Position numbers and translations under genes: made by a program. A stretch of DNA of 64,000 nt from Pseudomonadales bacterium (lineage in GTDB: Bacteria > Pseudomonadota > Gammaproteobacteria > Pseudomonadales > Ketobacteraceae): NCBI GenBank assembly GCA_020062665.1, contig JAGUVW010000031.1:1-64000 (forward strand), read 5' to 3'. Every line of letters begins with the position of its first letter. Position 1 is the stretch's first letter. Positions 19,117-29,080 of the stretch are shown piece after piece. Under the pieces are notes generated by a model that was given only the letters and a program-made list of their open reading frames with translations, was not told the DNA's origin and ran no database searches.

Positions 19117-20346
19117 ATGTTCGGAATGAGCAAAAAGCCTCGCGTGGTGATCATCGGCGGCGGATTTGCCGGCCTCAACGCCGCCCAGCAATTGAAAGCT
19201 TCCCGATACGATGTGACGGTGATCGATCCTTCCCCCCACATCGAGTGGCTGCCCAACATCCATGAGATTATCTCGGGCGTGAAGAAAGGCGACGAGCTAC
19301 GGATGAACCGTTCCATTCTGGTGCGCAGGCTCGGTCACAGCTTCGTCATGCAGCGGGCGCATGGGCTTACCTCCCAGTTCGTCGAGCTGGACAACGGCCA
19401 GCGCATTGCGTTTGACGTCTGTATCGTCGCCACCGGCAGCGTCAACAACACCTTCGGCGTAGCCGGCGCCGACCAGCACGCCCTGCCCATGAAAAGCGTC
19501 GAGCAATGCCAGGTCATCGCGCGCCGGTTGCATCGTGCTTCCCTCAGTCATCGTACCTGTCGCGTCACCGTGGTAGGCGGCGGCATCGAAGGCGTCGAAG
19601 CCTTCGGTGAAATCCTCCGCGCCTACCGCCATCGCCCCCAGTTCGAATTCACCGTAGTAGATTCCGCCGATCGCCTGCTGTCCCATTGCCCCGGCAATCT
19701 CGACGGCGCCATTCGCGGCCACACGGATCGCCTGCGAGTGGAATACGGGCTCGGCAAAGAGGTGGAAGAGGTGGATGCCGAAGGCATTTGCTTCACCGAT
19801 GGCAGCGCGCTGGAAAGCGACATCACCCTCTGGTCCGGCGGCGCTGCACCCAACCCGTTTCTGGCCCAGGCCCATCTCACCGATGCGCCCGGTCAATGGG
19901 CGGACGTGAATGGCACCTTCCAGAGCCGTCAGCGCGAAAACGTCTTCATCATTGGCGACGCGGCCCAGCCCCAGGGCATGGCGCTGTCGAAGCAGGCTTT
20001 CCATGCCATCGACATGGGCAAGGCTGCCGCGCAGAACGTCGAGCGCCTTCTGGCGGGCAAAGCGCTGCGGGATTTCACGCCCTCCAGCAAACCCCAGGTG
20101 GTGACGTTCGGCGATCTGGACACGTTTATGGTGTTCCGGGATTTCGCCCTGTCCTCCGGCGTGCTGGGGGCGGCGAAAGAGGCCATCTACACCCTGGGGC
20201 TCTGGCAACTGGCGCCGCCCAAGAACGGCAAGGATCTGCTGCACTCGCTGGACCTGCTGCAGAAGAGCGTGCGCCGCGTCTACCTGCCCACGGTGAATCC
20301 CCTCGCGCTGCTCGACAAACTGCCCAAGAGCAAAGTGCTGTCGTGA
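19117..20346 (+). CDS. NAD(P)/FAD-dependent oxidoreductase, NDH-2-like
   Basis: This protein of about 409 residues has two dinucleotide-binding motifs: VVIIGGGFAGLNAAQQL at the N-terminus for FAD and VTVVGGGIEGVEAFGEI near residue 150 for NAD(P)H. A later FAD motif, NVFIIGDAAQ, is also present. This is the plan of type II NADH dehydrogenases and sulfide:quinone reductase-like flavoproteins. The C-terminal part is short and lacks a clear membrane helix, so quinone reduction is not certain. The ATG at 19117 is preferred because GGAG lies nine bases before it; ATGs at 19102 and 19126 are alternatives. The deformylase gene overlaps its stop. Confidence 0.82.
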   Translation: MFGMSKKPRVVIIGGGFAGLNAAQQLKASRYDVTVIDPSPHIEWLPNIHEIISGVKKGDELRMNRSILVRRLGHSFVMQRAHGLTSQFVELDNGQRIAFDVCIVATGSVNNTFGVAGADQHALPMKSVEQCQVIARRLHRASLSHRTCRVTVVGGGIEGVEAFGEILRAYRHRPQFEFTVVDSADRLLSHCPGNLDGAIRGHTDRLRVEYGLGKEVEEVDAEGICFTDGSALESDITLWSGGAAPNPFLAQAHLTDAPGQWADVNGTFQSRQRENVFIIGDAAQPQGMALSKQAFHAIDMGKAAAQNVERLLAGKALRDFTPSSKPQVVTFGDLDTFMVFRDFALSSGVLGAAKEAIYTLGLWQLAPPKNGKDLLHSLDLLQKSVRRVYLPTVNPLALLDKLPKSKVLS

Positions 20347-20903
20347 GCGCAACGGACTACAGTATTGTCGAACTCGGCGATCCGCGTCTGCGCCAGGTGG
20401 CGCGGCCCGTGGATCTCTCCCGCCCCGACGTCGTCCTGCCCATTGCCGCCGCAATGCGTGAGTGGATGGACAAGCGTGGCGGAGTTGGCATTGCCGCGCC
20501 CCAGATCGGCGTCGACCTGCAAATGATGATCATCGCCTCGCGCCCCAATCAGCGTTATCCCAACGCGCCTGTCATGCAGCCTTTATTACTGCTGAATCCG
20601 TTGCCGCTGCGCTACAGCGAAAATCTGGTAGAAGAGTGGGAAGGCTGCCTGAGCGTACCCGGCCTGCGCGGCAAGGTGCTGCGCCCGGATGCGGTGGACA
20701 TCGAATTTTTCGATCTGCACGGCCGGGGTCACCTGCTGTCCCTCACCGGCTTCCCCGCCCGCATTTTTCAGCACGAATACGATCACCTGATCGGCATGAC
20801 CTTCGTCGACCGGGTGGCATCCCCGCAGGATCTGGTGACCGAGAAAGTCTTCCTCGAACAGATCCTGCCGGTACGAATGGCCGCTACTTCACCATCCCCA
20901 TAA
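20343..20903 (+). CDS. def: Peptide deformylase
   Basis: This 186-residue metalloenzyme removes the formyl group from new N-terminal methionines. All three family motifs are intact: GVGIAAPQIG, EGCLSVPG (cysteine metal ligand) and FQHEYDHLIG (two histidines and the catalytic glutamate). The start is a GTG at 20343 overlapping the stop of the preceding flavoprotein gene (GTGA), so the two are probably translationally coupled. A longer in-frame reading upstream is only the shadow of that gene. This may be a second deformylase copy, since the main one is usually next to fmt. Confidence 0.93.
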   Translation: MSATDYSIVELGDPRLRQVARPVDLSRPDVVLPIAAAMREWMDKRGGVGIAAPQIGVDLQMMIIASRPNQRYPNAPVMQPLLLLNPLPLRYSENLVEEWEGCLSVPGLRGKVLRPDAVDIEFFDLHGRGHLLSLTGFPARIFQHEYDHLIGMTFVDRVASPQDLVTEKVFLEQILPVRMAATSPSP

Positions 20904-21345
20904 TGAACGTCCACTGGGCATCGCTCACCGGCAGAATCGACAACCGGTTGCCCTTGCGCACCAGCGCCATGTCCGCCAGCGCCGGCGTCTGCTTCAGCTG
21001 CTCCAGGCTGACAGTGCTCTTGAATTTGGCGTGAAACTTCACCTGTGGGCAGAACCAGCGCGGATTGTCCGGCGTGGCCTTGGGATCGAAATAGTTGGAC
21101 TCCGGGTTGAACTGGCTGGGATCAGGAAAGGCCTCCTTGATCACCTCCGCGATCCCCACGATGCCTGGCACCTCACAGTTGGAATGGTAGAAAAACACCA
21201 GATCCCCTTTTTTCACCTCGTCCCGCAGCATGTTGCGGGCCTGGTAGTTGCGCACGCCGTCCCAGGTTTCCCCCTTGGCGCCACGGGACTTGAGATCGTC
21301 GATACTGAAGGTGTCAGGTTCTGATTTGAACAACCAATAGGCCAT
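20884..21345 (-). CDS. EVE domain protein
   Basis: This 153-residue single-domain protein is of the EVE (thymocyte nuclear protein 1-like) family, a PUA-like fold that binds modified bases in RNA or DNA. Conserved phrases are MAYWLFKSEPDTFSIDDL, WDGVRNYQARNML and GDLVFFYHSNCEVPGIVGIAEV. It covers essentially the whole family domain with no fused partner. The gene is convergent with the deformylase and the two coding ends overlap by 20 bp. Its substrate in this organism is unknown. Confidence 0.92.
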   Translation of the reverse strand: MAYWLFKSEPDTFSIDDLKSRGAKGETWDGVRNYQARNMLRDEVKKGDLVFFYHSNCEVPGIVGIAEVIKEAFPDPSQFNPESNYFDPKATPDNPRWFCPQVKFHAKFKSTVSLEQLKQTPALADMALVRKGNRLSILPVSDAQWTFIMGMVK

Positions 21346-21570
21346 GTTAAGATTTCCAAAGAAAATTAGGAAAGTTTGGTGCGGAATCCAACCTTACACC
21401 AGCCGGGGCTTCAAAAGTGTAAAAAATACCAGTACCCTAATTGAAGGTGCACATTTATCCATTATTTCCACTTTGCCGGGATGCTCGCAAACGCAAGGGT
21501 CGCTTCGGTGTCCAATGCGTTATCTTCGTGCAAGGTTCACTCGCAAATCCAATAACTCGCAAGTACTTAT

Positions 21571-22113
21571 ATGCAGGAAAATCAGACTCAGAACCAGAAT
21601 CAGGCCATCTATGAGTTGAAGCCTGAGATCAACTTCTGCACCTGCGGGTGCGAAGCGCGACTGGTGAAGGAACGCAGCGCCGATTCGGAGAAAGGGAAGC
21701 TCCGCTATGTGGTACGTTGCCTCGATGAAATGTGCGGACGCCAGGGCCGATACACTCAATACCCCTGGCAGGCGATTCTGGAATGGAACAAATCGCCCAT
21801 GTCCGAATTCCCCGAAGATTTCCGTATTCCGTTCATGACGTTCCATGGACTGGCCGGCGAGGAAATCCGCCTCAAGCTCAATGAAAAGCGTGTCGAGCTG
21901 GAGCAACTCATCAAGAAGCTGCGGGCCGACAAGGTCAGTGGCAACACCGAACAGATGAAGATCGCCCGTCTGCAGTTGATGTGGGTCATCTACGCCCAGA
22001 GCTGGGCCAAGCTCAAGTTCCCCCGCGAAGACGAAATCCTCGCCGCCCAGGAACGGGAACGGCTGGCGCAGGAACAGCCCTTTCAGCAGGAAGAAGACGA
22101 GTACGTCGATTGA
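21571..22113 (+). CDS. Conserved hypothetical protein with Lar-like zinc ribbon
   Basis: I do not recognise a named gene for this 180-residue protein. The first 80 residues contain CTCGCEARL, then VRCLDEMCGRQG, then AILEWNKSP. This spacing resembles the small zinc-ribbon fold of the Lar (restriction alleviation) family, which ends in a similar A-I-x-x-W-N phrase. The second half is strongly helical and charged, with a probable coiled coil at about residues 100-135, and the tail is acidic (QQEEDEYVD). A nucleic-acid or protein-binding adaptor is possible. The gene has its own terminator just after the stop and no obvious operon partner. Confidence 0.7.
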   Translation: MQENQTQNQNQAIYELKPEINFCTCGCEARLVKERSADSEKGKLRYVVRCLDEMCGRQGRYTQYPWQAILEWNKSPMSEFPEDFRIPFMTFHGLAGEEIRLKLNEKRVELEQLIKKLRADKVSGNTEQMKIARLQLMWVIYAQSWAKLKFPREDEILAAQERERLAQEQPFQQEEDEYVD

Positions 22114-22133
22114 GGCCCGGAAGGGCCTCTTTC
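22112..22133 (+). terminator. Terminator after the zinc-ribbon protein gene
   Basis: A 7-bp stem (GAGGCCC / GGGCCTC) with a GGAA loop is followed by TTTCATTT. The stem begins in the stop codon region. Confidence 0.7.
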
Positions 22134-22235
22134 ATTTCAGCTTTCGCTTTGGATGTCGTTTGCTGTTGTCGGGCTGATAACTGTATTTGCCCGCAGACTT
22201 GCCGTTGTGACCGTGACGGGGCTGTAAACTGGCAC

Positions 22236-22260
22236 AAAAAAGCCCGCATTCCGCGGGCTT
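22236..22260 (-). terminator. Terminator downstream of tRNA-Pro
   Basis: An 8-bp stem (AAGCCCGC / GCGGGCTT) with a five-base loop is followed on the minus strand by a run of T. It lies about 45 bases past the tRNA 3' end. Confidence 0.85.
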
Positions 22261-22304
22261 CAATGGTGTTCGGGTGCATGTGGGAGCATGCCGGGAACTG
22301 TATT

Positions 22305-22381
22305 TGGTCGGGCATGCAGGATTTGAACCTGCGACCCCTACTTCCCGAAAGTAGTGCGCTACCAGACTGCGCTAATGCCCG
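22305..22381 (-). tRNA. tRNA-Pro, anticodon CGG
   Basis: This 77-base cloverleaf is read on the minus strand. The acceptor arm CGGGCAT pairs with ATGCCCG, followed by an encoded ACCA end. The D arm has GCGC pairs, the anticodon stem is CTACT/AGTAG with loop TTCGGGA (anticodon CGG), and the T arm is GCAGG-TTCAAAT-CCTGC. It reads CCG proline codons, which are frequent in this GC-rich DNA. Confidence 0.96.
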
Positions 22382-22398
22382 TGCTGAAAGAGGGCGCC

Positions 22399-22427
22399 AT
22401 TATAGGAACCTTTAATGGCTGAAACAA
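22399..22427 (-). promoter_or_regulatory. Promoter of tRNA-Pro
   Basis: On the minus strand TTGTTT (22422-22427) and a perfect TATAAT (22399-22404) are 17 bases apart. The tRNA starts 17 bases after the -10. The discriminator is GC-rich (GGCGCC), as in stringently controlled stable-RNA promoters. Confidence 0.85.
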
Positions 22428-22434
22428 TATGCCG

Positions 22435-23403
22435 TCAGTGGTTTCTGGCCACGGCCAGGTCGCACAGGCCCACCAGCGCTTGCTTGTGCAGGGAATCCGG
22501 CACCGTCGCAATACAGTCCTTCGCCATTGCCGCCTGACGATTTGCCTGCTCGATGGTGTAATCCAGCGCGCCGCAGCTGCGCACGGCGCGGGTGATGGCA
22601 TCCAGTTGCTCCAGTCCGCCGCTCAGAATCGCCTTGCGGATCAGCGCCCGATCCCCCTCGCTGGCGTGCTGCAGAGCAAAAATCAGCGGTAGAGTCGGTT
22701 TGCCTTCCGCCAGATCGTCGCCCACGTTCTTGCCCATCTCGTCGGCGCTGCCGGTGTAGTCCAGCACGTCATCAATGAGCTGGAAGGCGCTGCCCAGATG
22801 ATCTGCGTAGCGGGCGAAAGCCAGTTCCACAGCCTCGCCCGGATTGGCCAGCACGGCGCCAGACTGGGCGGACGCCTCGAACATCTTCGCCGTCTTGTAG
22901 CGGATCACTTCCATATATTGATCTTCGGTGGTGTCCGGGTTCTTGCAGTTGATCAGCTGCAGCACCTCGCCCTCGGCAATCAGGTTGGTGGCGTTGGACA
23001 GGATCTGCAGGATCTTCATGTTGCCCACATTCACCACCATCTGAAACGAGCGGGAAATCAGGAAATCCCCCACCAGCACGGACGGAGAGTTGCCCCACAC
23101 GGCATTCACAGTGGGCTTGCCCCGGCGCAGGCCGGACTCATCCACCACATCGTCGTGGAGCAGGGTGGCGGTATGGAGGAATTCGACCGTGGCCGCGATA
23201 TCGATGTGCTGTGTGCCCTGGTAGCCCAGGGCGCGGGCACTGAGCAGGCACACCAGAGGACGCAGGCGCTTGCCACCGCTCTGGATAATGTAGTTGCCAA
23301 TTTCCTTGATCAGCGGCACGCGGGTGTGTAACTGCTTGAAAATCAGATCGTTAACGGACTTGAAATCGTCCGCCACTACCGCTGATATTGCCTTGAAATC
23401 CAT
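22435..23403 (-). CDS. ispB: Octaprenyl diphosphate synthase
   Basis: This 322-residue trans-prenyltransferase makes the long isoprenoid side chain of ubiquinone. It has both aspartate-rich motifs: LLHDDVVDES near residue 80 and QLIDDVLDY near residue 210. It also has GGKRLRPLVCLL near the N-terminus, and the length matches IspB. The ATG at 23403 (MDFKAISAVV) is chosen; the reading frame continues upstream into unrelated promoter DNA. It is divergent from rplU, the arrangement seen in E. coli and Pseudomonas. The chain length made cannot be read from the sequence. Confidence 0.94.
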   Translation of the reverse strand: MDFKAISAVVADDFKSVNDLIFKQLHTRVPLIKEIGNYIIQSGGKRLRPLVCLLSARALGYQGTQHIDIAATVEFLHTATLLHDDVVDESGLRRGKPTVNAVWGNSPSVLVGDFLISRSFQMVVNVGNMKILQILSNATNLIAEGEVLQLINCKNPDTTEDQYMEVIRYKTAKMFEASAQSGAVLANPGEAVELAFARYADHLGSAFQLIDDVLDYTGSADEMGKNVGDDLAEGKPTLPLIFALQHASEGDRALIRKAILSGGLEQLDAITRAVRSCGALDYTIEQANRQAAMAKDCIATVPDSLHKQALVGLCDLAVARNH

Positions 23404-23579
23404 AGTGTCCACTGGCCGCCCAAATGCTGAGCACAATAAAGGTGCAGGGGGAAATGTGAAAATTTCACGAATGCTAGGGGTGGGGGCGGGGGGTGTCAAG
23501 CTAACGGCCTGATTTTGCTGGCGGGTATGTCGTCTTCACTGGCAAGGAGTGACAACCGATCGAGGGCGGCTAATCTGTG

Positions 23580-23608
23580 TTGCGTCGACCTGATGATTGC
23601 CTTACAAT
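23580..23608 (+). promoter_or_regulatory. Promoter of rplU-rpmA
   Basis: TTGCGT (23580-23585) and TACAAT (23603-23608) are separated by 17 bases, about 110 bases before rplU. The leader is long enough for translational control, but no known motif was recognised. Confidence 0.7.
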
Positions 23609-23716
23609 TCGGCCCCCTGTGACCCCGGCGCTGCAAGGTTGAGCAATCTCCATGGACGTCGGTGCAAGTTTAAGCAGAAATCTGATGCTCGATAGAAGCG
23701 TTTGGAGTCAGCAGCT

Positions 23717-24028
23717 ATGTACGCGGTATTTGTAAGTGGTGGCAAACAGCATCGAGTCGCTGAAGGCGATATCGTGCGTCTCGAATTGCTCGAGGCTGAA
23801 GCTGGTCAGGCCATCGAGTTCGATCAAGTTCTTTTGGTTTCCAATGGCGAAGACGTCAAAATCGGCGCGCCGCTGGTGCAAGGTGGCAAGGTGAAGGCCG
23901 AAGTGGTAACCCACGGCCGCGGTGACAAGATCCGCATCATCAAATTCCGTCGCCGCAAGCACTTCCGTAAGCAAGCCGGTCACCGTCAGTACTTCACTGA
24001 AGTGAAGATCACTGGCATCAGCGCCTGA
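23717..24028 (+). CDS. rplU: 50S ribosomal protein L21
   Basis: This 103-residue ribosomal protein binds 23S rRNA with L20. It is recognised by [14 protein letters not shown] and [22 protein letters not shown]. The ATG at 23717 follows GGAG; an in-frame start 15 bases upstream is not conserved. It forms an operon with rpmA 18 bases downstream. The length is standard. Confidence 0.97.
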   Translation: MYAVFVSGGKQHRVAEGDIVRLELLEAEAGQAIEFDQVLLVSNGEDVKIGAPLVQGGKVKAEVVTHGRGDKIRIIKFRRRKHFRKQAGHRQYFTEVKITGISA

Positions 24029-24046
24029 TAATTAAGGAGAGGCACA

Positions 24047-24307
24047 ATGGCTCACAAGAAGGCGGGTGGTAGTACTCGTAACGGTCGCGACTCCGAAAGT
24101 AAACGCCTTGGCGTCAAGCGTTTCGGTGGTCAGGTAGTGAAGGCCGGTAACATCATCGTTCGTCAGCGTGGCACCGAGTTCCACCCTGGCAAGAATGTCG
24201 GCCTCGGCAAGGATCACACCATTTTCGCGAAAGCGGATGGCGTGGTGAAGTTCGAAGTGAAAGGTCCCAAGAATCGCCGGACCGTTTCCATCGTTCCTGC
24301 TGCTTAA
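24047..24307 (+). CDS. rpmA: 50S ribosomal protein L27
   Basis: This 86-residue ribosomal protein has an N-terminus ([18 protein letters not shown]) that reaches the peptidyl-transferase centre. The family phrases [20 protein letters not shown] and [13 protein letters not shown] are present. It follows rplU in the usual two-gene operon, with AAGGAGAGG before the ATG, and is closed by a strong terminator, separating it from obgE. Confidence 0.98.
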   Translation: MAHKKAGGSTRNGRDSESKRLGVKRFGGQVVKAGNIIVRQRGTEFHPGKNVGLGKDHTIFAKADGVVKFEVKGPKNRRTVSIVPAA

Positions 24308-24334
24308 GCTGCGCCGCTGTCTGAATTGATAGCG

Positions 24335-24363
24335 AAGCCCTGCCCGAAAGGCAGGGCTTTTTG
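24335..24363 (+). terminator. Terminator after rpmA
   Basis: A perfect 10-bp stem (AAGCCCTGCC / GGCAGGGCTT) with loop CGAAA is followed by TTTT. Confidence 0.93.
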
Positions 24364-24398
24364 CGTTTGTTGCTGCCCGATTACGGTGTCCGGCGTAA

Positions 24399-25637
<1,239 letters not shown>

Positions 25638-25641
25638 GCCT

Positions 25642-26790
25642 ATGACGCAACCTTCCAGTGTGAAATTGAGTGAGCGCCGCCAGATCGCTGCGACCCAGCG
25701 CTGGGTGGTGAAAATTGGCAGCGCGCTGCTGACCAACAACGGCCAGGGTCTGGATCGACAGGCTATCGCCGGCTGGGTGGGCCAGTTGATCGAGCTGCAG
25801 AAACACGGCATCGAGATCGTGCTGGTGTCCTCCGGATCAGTGGCTGAAGGCATGAGCCGCCTGGGCTGGAAAACCCGCCCGAAAGAAATGCACGAACTGC
25901 AGGCTGCTGCTGCCGTGGGGCAGATGGGACTGGTGCAGACCTGGGAGCAGCTGTTTCAGGCGCACGGCGTGCACACGGCCCAGATTCTGGTGACCCATGA
26001 CGACCTTTCCGACCGCACCCGCTACCTGAATGCCCGCAACACGCTGCTCACCCTGATCAATCTGGGGGTGGTGCCGGTGGTGAACGAAAACGACACGGTG
26101 GTGACCGACGAGATCCGTTTCGGCGACAACGATACCCTGGGCGCGCTGGTGACCAATCTGGTGGAAGCCGATCTGCTGGTGATCCTCACCGACCAGCTGG
26201 GCATGTTCGAAGCCGACCCGCGTAAGCATCCTGATGCCAAGCGCATTTCCACCGCACGTGCCGCCGATCCCGCTCTGCTGGGTATGGCGGGGGCAGAGGG
26301 TGGTGCGCTGGGGCGCGGCGGCATGGCTACCAAGGTGCGGGCGGCGCAACTGGCGTCCCGCTCTGGCGCGGCGACCATGATTGTGGGTGGCCGCATCGAC
26401 CAGGTGCTCACCAGGGTTCATGCCGGCGAAGACGTGGGCACTTTCCTGGTGTCAGACAGCACGCCCATGGCGGCCCGCAAGCAGTGGCTGGCAGGGCATC
26501 TGCAGATGCGTGGCGTGTTGACCCTGGATGCTGGTGCCGCCCGTGCGCTGCGGGAAAGGGGGGTGAGTTTGCTGCCGGTAGGTGTGAAAGAAGTCACCGG
26601 CCAGTTTGCGCGGGGCGAAATGGTGTCCTGCGTGGGGCCCGACAACGAACGAGTGGCTTGCGGCCTGGTGAACTATGATTCCGACGAAGCCCGCAAGATC
26701 ATGGGCGTCAGCAGCGACCAGATTGCGGAGCGGCTGGGCTATGTTGAGGAGCGGGAGCTGATCCACCGTGACAATATGGTGGTGTTCTGA
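25642..26790 (+). CDS. proB: Glutamate 5-kinase
   Basis: This 382-residue enzyme catalyses the first step of proline synthesis, making gamma-glutamyl phosphate. The amino-acid kinase domain has [26 protein letters not shown], and [22 protein letters not shown] domain forms the C-terminal third (about residues 280-370), as in the long form of ProB. The start lies four bases after obgE, an arrangement common in gammaproteobacteria. A terminator follows about 100 bases downstream. Confidence 0.96.
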   Translation: MTQPSSVKLSERRQIAATQRWVVKIGSALLTNNGQGLDRQAIAGWVGQLIELQKHGIEIVLVSSGSVAEGMSRLGWKTRPKEMHELQAAAAVGQMGLVQTWEQLFQAHGVHTAQILVTHDDLSDRTRYLNARNTLLTLINLGVVPVVNENDTVVTDEIRFGDNDTLGALVTNLVEADLLVILTDQLGMFEADPRKHPDAKRISTARAADPALLGMAGAEGGALGRGGMATKVRAAQLASRSGAATMIVGGRIDQVLTRVHAGEDVGTFLVSDSTPMAARKQWLAGHLQMRGVLTLDAGAARALRERGVSLLPVGVKEVTGQFARGEMVSCVGPDNERVACGLVNYDSDEARKIMGVSSDQIAERLGYVEERELIHRDNMVVF

Positions 26791-26887
26791 GTCGGCAAAG
26801 GTGAGTGAGTCCTGACAGCTGTCGCGGGCTGGGCCAGTGTTGCAGCCCGCCATGTGAAAGGCGGGGTGGGAAAAACCCAGGCACAAA

Positions 26888-26909
26888 AAAACCGGCTTTC
26901 GCCGGTTTT
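26888..26909. terminator. Bidirectional terminator between proB and rpsT
   Basis: A 9-bp stem (AAAACCGGC / GCCGGTTTT) with a TTTC loop is flanked by A and T tracts on the two sides. It serves the convergent proB and rpsT genes. Confidence 0.92.
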
Positions 26910-26928
26910 TCGTTTCCACCTAAAACAA

Positions 26929-27195
26929 TTAAGCAGCCATGTCTTTGATATGGTCGCTCAGGCGGCTCTTGTGACGGGCAGCCTTGTTCTTGTGGATGAT
27001 GCCTTTGGTTACCATGCGGTCGATGACCGGTACGGCTTCCAGATATGCTTTTTGGGCAGTTTCTTTGTTGCCAGCTTCAACGGCCAGCACCACTTTCTTG
27101 ATGTAAGTGCGAACCATGGAGCGCAGACCGGCATTGTGTCTGCGACGCTTTTCAGCCTGGCGTGCACGTTTCTTAGCTGATTTGATGTTAGCCAA
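26929..27195 (-). CDS. rpsT: 30S ribosomal protein S20
   Basis: This 88-residue 16S rRNA-binding protein begins with the conserved [17 protein letters not shown]. The start codon is TTG with AAGGAGC seven bases before it. E. coli rpsT also starts with UUG and is under translational autocontrol, so the rare start is probably functional rather than a calling error. It is transcribed alone and divergently from murJ, as in many relatives. Confidence 0.97.
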   Translation of the reverse strand: MANIKSAKKRARQAEKRRRHNAGLRSMVRTYIKKVVLAVEAGNKETAQKAYLEAVPVIDRMVTKGIIHKNKAARHKSRLSDHIKDMAA

Positions 27196-27254
27196 GGTCT
27201 TGCTCCTTAGATGAAAACCTTAAATGGACTGTATCTCGAATTCGAGGACGCAAG

Positions 27255-27283
27255 ATTATTCCCACTCACCCCCTCGGTGTCAA
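27255..27283 (-). promoter_or_regulatory. Promoter of rpsT
   Basis: On the minus strand a perfect TTGACA (27278-27283) and AATAAT (27255-27260) are exactly 17 bases apart, about 60 bases before the TTG start. It is a strong sigma-70-type promoter. Confidence 0.85.
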
Positions 27284-27331
27284 GGATAGAATTCTGTTAA
27301 CGGCTGGTCTGGGGAATCCGCGGGGCTTCCG

Positions 27332-27337
27332 TATAAT
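27332..27337 (+). promoter_or_regulatory. Probable -10 element for murJ
   Basis: TATAAT lies 22 bases before the murJ ATG. The -35 region is not recognisable. Confidence 0.5.
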
Positions 27338-27359
27338 AGGCGCCCTTTGAGGGGGAGCG

Positions 27360-28943
27360 ATGAAAGACGACAAGGCGGGCAAGAAGCAGGGTGGTTTGCT
27401 GAAATCGACCAGCATCGTGAGCTTTTTCACCCTGCTGTCGCGGGTGCTCGGCATGGTGCGCGATGTGGTGGTGGCCCAGGTCTTCGGTGCCGGCGGGGGC
27501 GCCGATGCGTTCTTCGTGGCGTTCAAGATCCCTAATTTCTTTCGGCGTCTGTTTGCGGAAGGTGCTTTCTCCCAGGCGTTTGTGCCGGTGTTGTCGGAAT
27601 ACCGCACCAAGCGCCAGCTGGCTGAGGTGCAGCTGCTGGTCAGCCATACGGCGGGGTCTCTGGGTGGGGTGCTGGCGCTGCTGACGATTGTGTGCGCGGT
27701 GTTTGCCCCTCAGGTGACCTATCTGTTTGCCCCCGGTTTCAGCGCCCAGGAGGACAAGTTCCAGCTGGCGTCAGACATGCTGCTGCTGACGTTCCCCTAT
27801 CTGATGATGATTTCCCTGACCGGCTTTGTGGGGTCGATCCTGAACAGTTATGGCCGCTTTGGGGTGCCGGCGTTCACCCCGGTGCTGCTGAATGTGGTGC
27901 TGATCCTGTGTGCCTTGTTCCTGGCGCCCTTTATGGACCCACCCATCGTGGCGCTGGCCTGGGGGGTGCTGATTGCCGGGGTGGTGCAGTTCGTGTTCCA
28001 GCTGCCTTACCTGAAGCCCATCGGACTGCTGGTGCGCCCGCGCTGGGGGTGGCAGGACGAAGGGGTGCGCCGCATCCTGAAACTGATGCTGCCGGCCCTG
28101 TTTGGGGTGTCGGTGGCGCAGATCAACCTGCTGCTGGGGACAGTGCTGGCGTCGTTTCTGGAGGATGGCAGTGTGTCCTGGCTGTATTACGCCGATCGCC
28201 TGATGGAAATGCCCCTGGGGGTGTTCGGTATCGCTATCGCCACGGTGATTCTGCCCAGCCTGTCGCGCAAGCATGCCACGCAAAGCACCGAGGCGTTTTC
28301 CGCCACTCTGGACTGGGCGGTGCGGATGAACATCCTGATCGGCGTGCCGGCGGGGGTTGCCCAGGTGATTCTGGCGGAACCGTTGATGGTGACCCTGTTC
28401 CAGTACGGGGCGTTTTCGCAGAAGGATGTGGTGCAGTCAGCGCTGGCGTTGCAGGCGTACAGTGTTGGCGTGTTGGGCTTCATGCTGGTGAAGGTGCTGG
28501 CGCCGGGCTACTTCGCCCGCCAGGACACGGCCACGCCGGTGAAGATCGGTATCTGGGCAATGGTGGCGAATATGGTGGTGAGTCTGGCGCTGATTCTGCC
28601 CATGGCGCATACCGGGCTGGCGCTGGCGACGTCGTTATCTGCTCTGTTCAATGCGGGGCTGTTGTATCTCGGGCTGCGCAAGGCAGGTGTTTATGTGCCT
28701 GGCAAGGGGTGGCTGCGCTTCTTCTTGCGCCTGTGCCTGGCGACGCTGGCCATGTCGGCTGTGCTTTTGTGGCTGGGGCGGGATCTGGAGCAGTGGCTGG
28801 CCTGGGGGTGGCAGCAGCGGGTGTTGTGGCTGACCTTGCTGGTGGTGGGGGGAATGGCAGCCTACGGCGTGGCGCTTTACGCCGGCGGGGTGCGGTTGCG
28901 GCATTTGCGCTCGCGGGCCGGGCCGGACGAGGACGGCCTGTAA
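27360..28943 (+). CDS. murJ: Lipid II flippase MurJ
   Basis: This 527-residue integral membrane protein of the MOP superfamily flips lipid II across the inner membrane for peptidoglycan synthesis. About 14 hydrophobic helices fill the sequence. The N-terminal phrase SFFTLLSRVLGMVRDVVVAQVFGAGGGADAFFVAFKIPNF and RRLFAEGAFSQAFVPV are highly conserved in MurJ/MviN. The ATG follows GAGGGGGAG. It lies between rpsT and ribF, the same order as in Pseudomonas and E. coli relatives. Confidence 0.96.
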   Translation: MKDDKAGKKQGGLLKSTSIVSFFTLLSRVLGMVRDVVVAQVFGAGGGADAFFVAFKIPNFFRRLFAEGAFSQAFVPVLSEYRTKRQLAEVQLLVSHTAGSLGGVLALLTIVCAVFAPQVTYLFAPGFSAQEDKFQLASDMLLLTFPYLMMISLTGFVGSILNSYGRFGVPAFTPVLLNVVLILCALFLAPFMDPPIVALAWGVLIAGVVQFVFQLPYLKPIGLLVRPRWGWQDEGVRRILKLMLPALFGVSVAQINLLLGTVLASFLEDGSVSWLYYADRLMEMPLGVFGIAIATVILPSLSRKHATQSTEAFSATLDWAVRMNILIGVPAGVAQVILAEPLMVTLFQYGAFSQKDVVQSALALQAYSVGVLGFMLVKVLAPGYFARQDTATPVKIGIWAMVANMVVSLALILPMAHTGLALATSLSALFNAGLLYLGLRKAGVYVPGKGWLRFFLRLCLATLAMSAVLLWLGRDLEQWLAWGWQQRVLWLTLLVVGGMAAYGVALYAGGVRLRHLRSRAGPDEDGL

Positions 28944-29046
28944 CGGCCTTTGGTGGTTGAGCGCTGGTGGTGGCGAGTGTCCATGCTGGCAGCCAGAGTT
29001 CCCCGCCGGGCTGCCGGTTGCAGTTAAATCGGCGGGTCAACTCCGC

Positions 29047-29052
29047 TATAAT
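29047..29052 (+). promoter_or_regulatory. Probable -10 element for the ribF-ileS operon
   Basis: TATAAT lies 29 bases before the chosen ribF start. A weak TTAAAT at 29024 is at 17-base spacing. Confidence 0.5.
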
Positions 29053-29080
29053 GCTGGGCTTTTGGCAGCACGGCATGGTT

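Noticed and set aside
19686-20903. Long frame ending in the deformylase
   Set aside because: Only the part from the GTG at 20343 encodes deformylase; the rest is an out-of-frame reading of the flavoprotein gene.
27692-28960. 422-codon plus-strand frame inside murJ
   Set aside because: Shifted-frame shadow of murJ without membrane helices or motifs.
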